Positions 6,445 through 8,485 of a stretch of 8,485 bases of DNA are shown here, one piece after another. Position 1 is the stretch's first letter. Every line of letters starts with the position of its first letter. The position numbers were made by a program, and so were the translations under genes. The stretch lies in contig JAGTWP010000014.1 in NCBI GenBank assembly GCA_018260755.1, forward strand, positions 1-8,485, written 5' to 3'. A model generated the notes under the pieces. It searched no databases. It was not told the DNA's origin and was given only the letters and a program-made list of their open reading frames with translations. This DNA is from Candidatus Altarchaeum sp. (lineage in GTDB: Archaea; Altiarchaeota; Altiarchaeia; Altiarchaeales; Altiarchaeaceae).

Positions 6445-8421
6445 TTATCCATAAACCACATCCCCTAACATCTTCTCTTCTTCATCCCTTTTGTATTGTG
6501 TCCATCCAATAAATATCCTTGCAACAATTCCTATTAGAATTAAAATAACAATCGCTCCGTAAATAATAAAGAATGCACCGACTATGCCTTTTTCAGTGTT
6601 CAGGTCATCCAGCTTTTTCTCATAAATTTTTGCTTCGCCTGTTTCGCCCGCAACATCATAAATTTTAATTAAATTTTCATAAATTTTTTTGTTCTCGTCA
6701 TACCTTGCAACTACATAATCATAAGCAAACGGGTTGAGCAGGATTCTTCCCGTTCCAACACCATAAGTATTTTCATCTATCTCTGTTCTTACTTTTTCTT
6801 CATCACCCTTTAATTTACTCGCATTTGTTATTGCCTGTATGTATTTATTTTCGCAGTCCTTTTGTTCCGGAAGTTCTTGGCCATAAATTTCCCCGATTTT
6901 TTTAGATAAGATACTGCACTTTTTGTAGTCATCCTCTTCATAAATTTTCAGATTTTTCCTTATATTTTCAATTTCCGTATCTATTTCGCTTTTCTCTATG
7001 TCTCTTGCATAATTTAAAATTTTTGTTGCCTTATCTTGCAGGTCGCCTGCTGTTATCAGTTTTTTATCCGTTTCTATCTTATTTATGTTTCTTTTGATGG
7101 TTGAAATGTGAGACAATTTTTCTCCCATATCGGTAGTATTTTTCATTGCGGAAATTTCAGAAATAAATGTATTGGATGCAGAACAAATATACATCACTCC
7201 CGCAAGATCCATTAAATTTTGCTTTTCGGTTGATGTTTTAGCACTTTCAAGCATTAAAATTAAATTTTCCGACATCTCGCTTTTAGGCATATTTTTTACC
7301 TCTGCAATTGATTCGTCAAGCGAGGGAAAATAAACTAATGTACTCGTAGAAAATTCACTGCTTCCCGCATAAGTTGTTCTTATTTTAAATTTCCACTCTC
7401 TTTTTCCCAGTTCGGCATCTTCCGGAAGTGAAATTCTGAATGTAAAATTTTCCGGTGAACCTGCTTTGACATAATCAATTGCAGGCAGTGTTATCCACCC
7501 GTCATCCCCGGAAATTTTTTCAATTACTACGCCCTCAATAGGAGTATAGCCCCCGATTTCTTCAATGCTCAGTGCTTTCTCCGCTGTATTTTTGCCTTCC
7601 GAAAATGTTAATGATTCAAAATCAATATTACCTGATATTCTCATTACGGGATAGGGAATTTCATAAATAATCAGATAGTCCATATTATCGTCCGGTCTGT
7701 TGTTTACTGCCTTGCCCCGCGTATTTAGAGAATAATTTCCCGGAACTAAATTTCTTTCGGGAACATCAATCGTAATTGTCTTTGTTACTGTTGCACCGGG
7801 ATCTATTTTCTGAAAAGATATTTGCGATGGATTTACAGTTACATAGCACGCATCTCCTTCAAGTGGTTTAATCTCAACGGTAACTAATTTTGCTGGTTTA
7901 TATCCCATAATTTCCTCTACAATAACATTTCTGGTATATTTTTCGCCGGATTTAACCTTTCTCAAGTCGTTATCCCATGTTACCTGTAATTGCGGCGGGG
8001 GATATATAACTGTTATTGTTGCGGTAAGAATTGTATCGCTAATTCCTGTTCCGAAAATTTTTACTTTGCAGATATATTTGCTTTCATTAAACGAAGACGG
8101 AACATCAAAATCAATACCTATTGTAGCATTTTGTAATGGAGAAATTGTAACAGGACTCATTGAAGCAATTATTCCATGACAGTCAATCCCAGTAGCATTA
8201 AGCGTTACGCTTACATTTGCATTATTTGTAACCAGTACACTATAACTTTCCGAAAATGAACTTACCTTACTTTTTGGCTGGTCAAACAGCACTTCAAGTG
8301 AAAATGCGGTTGGAGATATGCTTATTGCCTGAACATTTGAAATTAAAGCAATTATAATTATACAAATACAAAAAATGCTGAACATTCCGGATTTATGGGA
8401 TTTATGTTGAAATTTCATCAT
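6445..8421 (-). CDS. secreted, membrane-anchored envelope protein with Ig-like repeats and a helical stalk
   Basis: The 658-residue protein has a signal peptide (1-32; hydrophobic FSIFCICIIIIALIS, likely cleavage after VQA). Three beta-sandwich-type segments follow (about 33-140, 144-255, 258-365). The second and third are clearly related, each containing a VEEI/IEEI-x-GY-x-P motif (168-176 and 286-294). Next is a charged, probably helical or coiled-coil stretch (about 368-610), a single membrane helix (about 613-638) and a short charged tail (641-658), so the bulk should face outside. Eight N-glycosylation sequons (N69, N75, N98, N112, N229, N325, N428, N533) all lie in the outer part. C81 and C118 in the first domain could form a disulphide. 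It resembles archaeal S-layer-type or NEW3/CARDB-like surface proteins, but I cannot name a specific family. It starts with two adjacent ATGs (8421 and 8418, minus strand) and converges on the sufC remnant. Confidence 0.85.
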   Translation of the reverse strand: MMKFQHKSHKSGMFSIFCICIIIIALISNVQAISISPTAFSLEVLFDQPKSKVSSFSESYSVLVTNNANVSVTLNATGIDCHGIIASMSPVTISPLQNATIGIDFDVPSSFNESKYICKVKIFGTGISDTILTATITVIYPPPQLQVTWDNDLRKVKSGEKYTRNVIVEEIMGYKPAKLVTVEIKPLEGDACYVTVNPSQISFQKIDPGATVTKTITIDVPERNLVPGNYSLNTRGKAVNNRPDDNMDYLIIYEIPYPVMRISGNIDFESLTFSEGKNTAEKALSIEEIGGYTPIEGVVIEKISGDDGWITLPAIDYVKAGSPENFTFRISLPEDAELGKREWKFKIRTTYAGSSEFSTSTLVYFPSLDESIAEVKNMPKSEMSENLILMLESAKTSTEKQNLMDLAGVMYICSASNTFISEISAMKNTTDMGEKLSHISTIKRNINKIETDKKLITAGDLQDKATKILNYARDIEKSEIDTEIENIRKNLKIYEEDDYKKCSILSKKIGEIYGQELPEQKDCENKYIQAITNASKLKGDEEKVRTEIDENTYGVGTGRILLNPFAYDYVVARYDENKKIYENLIKIYDVAGETGEAKIYEKKLDDLNTEKGIVGAFFIIYGAIVILILIGIVARIFIGWTQYKRDEEEKMLGDVVYG

Positions 8422-8428
8422 TAAAAAC

Positions 8429-8468
8429 CAAATAAAATTAATATAAAAATTAAACTCAAATAAAATTA
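8429..8468. repeat. 12-bp direct repeat in the envelope-gene promoter
   Basis: CAAATAAAATTA occurs at 8429-8440 and 8457-8468 (start-to-start distance 28 bp), and ATTAATATAAA is also repeated (8437-8447 and 8475-8485). The two copies bracket the TATA-like element of the minus-strand envelope gene. They could be regulator sites or a small duplication, but the sequence is very A/T-rich and chance or slippage is a reasonable explanation. Confidence 0.4.
8441..8448 (-). promoter_or_regulatory. TATA-like box for the envelope protein gene
   Basis: Read on the minus strand this is TTTTATAT, centred about 24 bases before the ATG at 8421, suitable for a leaderless transcript. No Shine-Dalgarno lies between it and the start codon. 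A second similar sequence at 8475-8485 is farther away and cut by the window edge. Confidence 0.35.
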
Positions 8469-8485
8469 AAGAAAATTAATATAAA

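Overview
This window is AT-rich and looks archaeal, probably from an anaerobic euryarchaeote or a related lineage; I cannot place it more finely. The evidence is as follows. The DNA-repair gene is an Ogg2-type 8-oxoguanine glycosylase of the Methanocaldococcus kind. The SufC remnant has the archaeal/methanogen motif style. There is a secreted, sequon-rich, C-terminally anchored envelope protein. No start codon has a recognisable Shine-Dalgarno sequence: five of the plus-strand starts sit in an AAAATG context, and TATA-like boxes lie about 24-32 bases upstream of several starts, as expected for leaderless archaeal transcripts. Rubrerythrin and superoxide reductase point to an anaerobe that copes with oxygen.

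Layout. Positions 1-59 hold a 12-bp tandem repeat running off the left edge. It abuts the promoter region of a two-helix membrane protein of unknown function (80-823, +). A head-to-tail stress block follows on the plus strand: rubrerythrin (914-1498), desulfoferrodoxin-type superoxide reductase (1669-2043), a YHS-HMA-HMA copper-exporting P1B ATPase (2264-4894) and Ogg2 8-oxoguanine DNA glycosylase/lyase (4927-5583). The last two are 32 bp apart with no T-run between them and may be cotranscribed. A T7 tract after ogg probably ends that unit. Positions 5584-5771 contain no gene, only low-complexity and weakly repetitive AT-rich DNA. A SufC-family ABC ATPase remnant (5772-6350) follows; it lacks its N-terminal third, including Walker A. 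Positions 6351-6444 separate it from a convergent minus-strand gene (6445-8421) for a large secreted envelope protein, and I see nothing convincing in that gap. The right edge carries this gene's promoter region.

How the genes work together. The four central genes form a plausible oxidative and copper stress neighbourhood. Superoxide reductase turns superoxide into peroxide without making O2, rubrerythrin reduces the peroxide, CopA removes Cu+ that would otherwise drive radical chemistry and damage Fe-S clusters, and Ogg2 repairs the main oxidised base in DNA. The shared role is inferred from co-location plus family function; no shared regulator is encoded here.

I did not find a clearly new multi-gene defence or mobile system. 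The features most worth a second look are the Walker-A-less SufC fragment, the GC-rich hairpin segment after the superoxide reductase gene, the repeated motifs upstream of copA, the palindrome beside the rubrerythrin TATA box, and the two uncharacterised membrane/envelope proteins.
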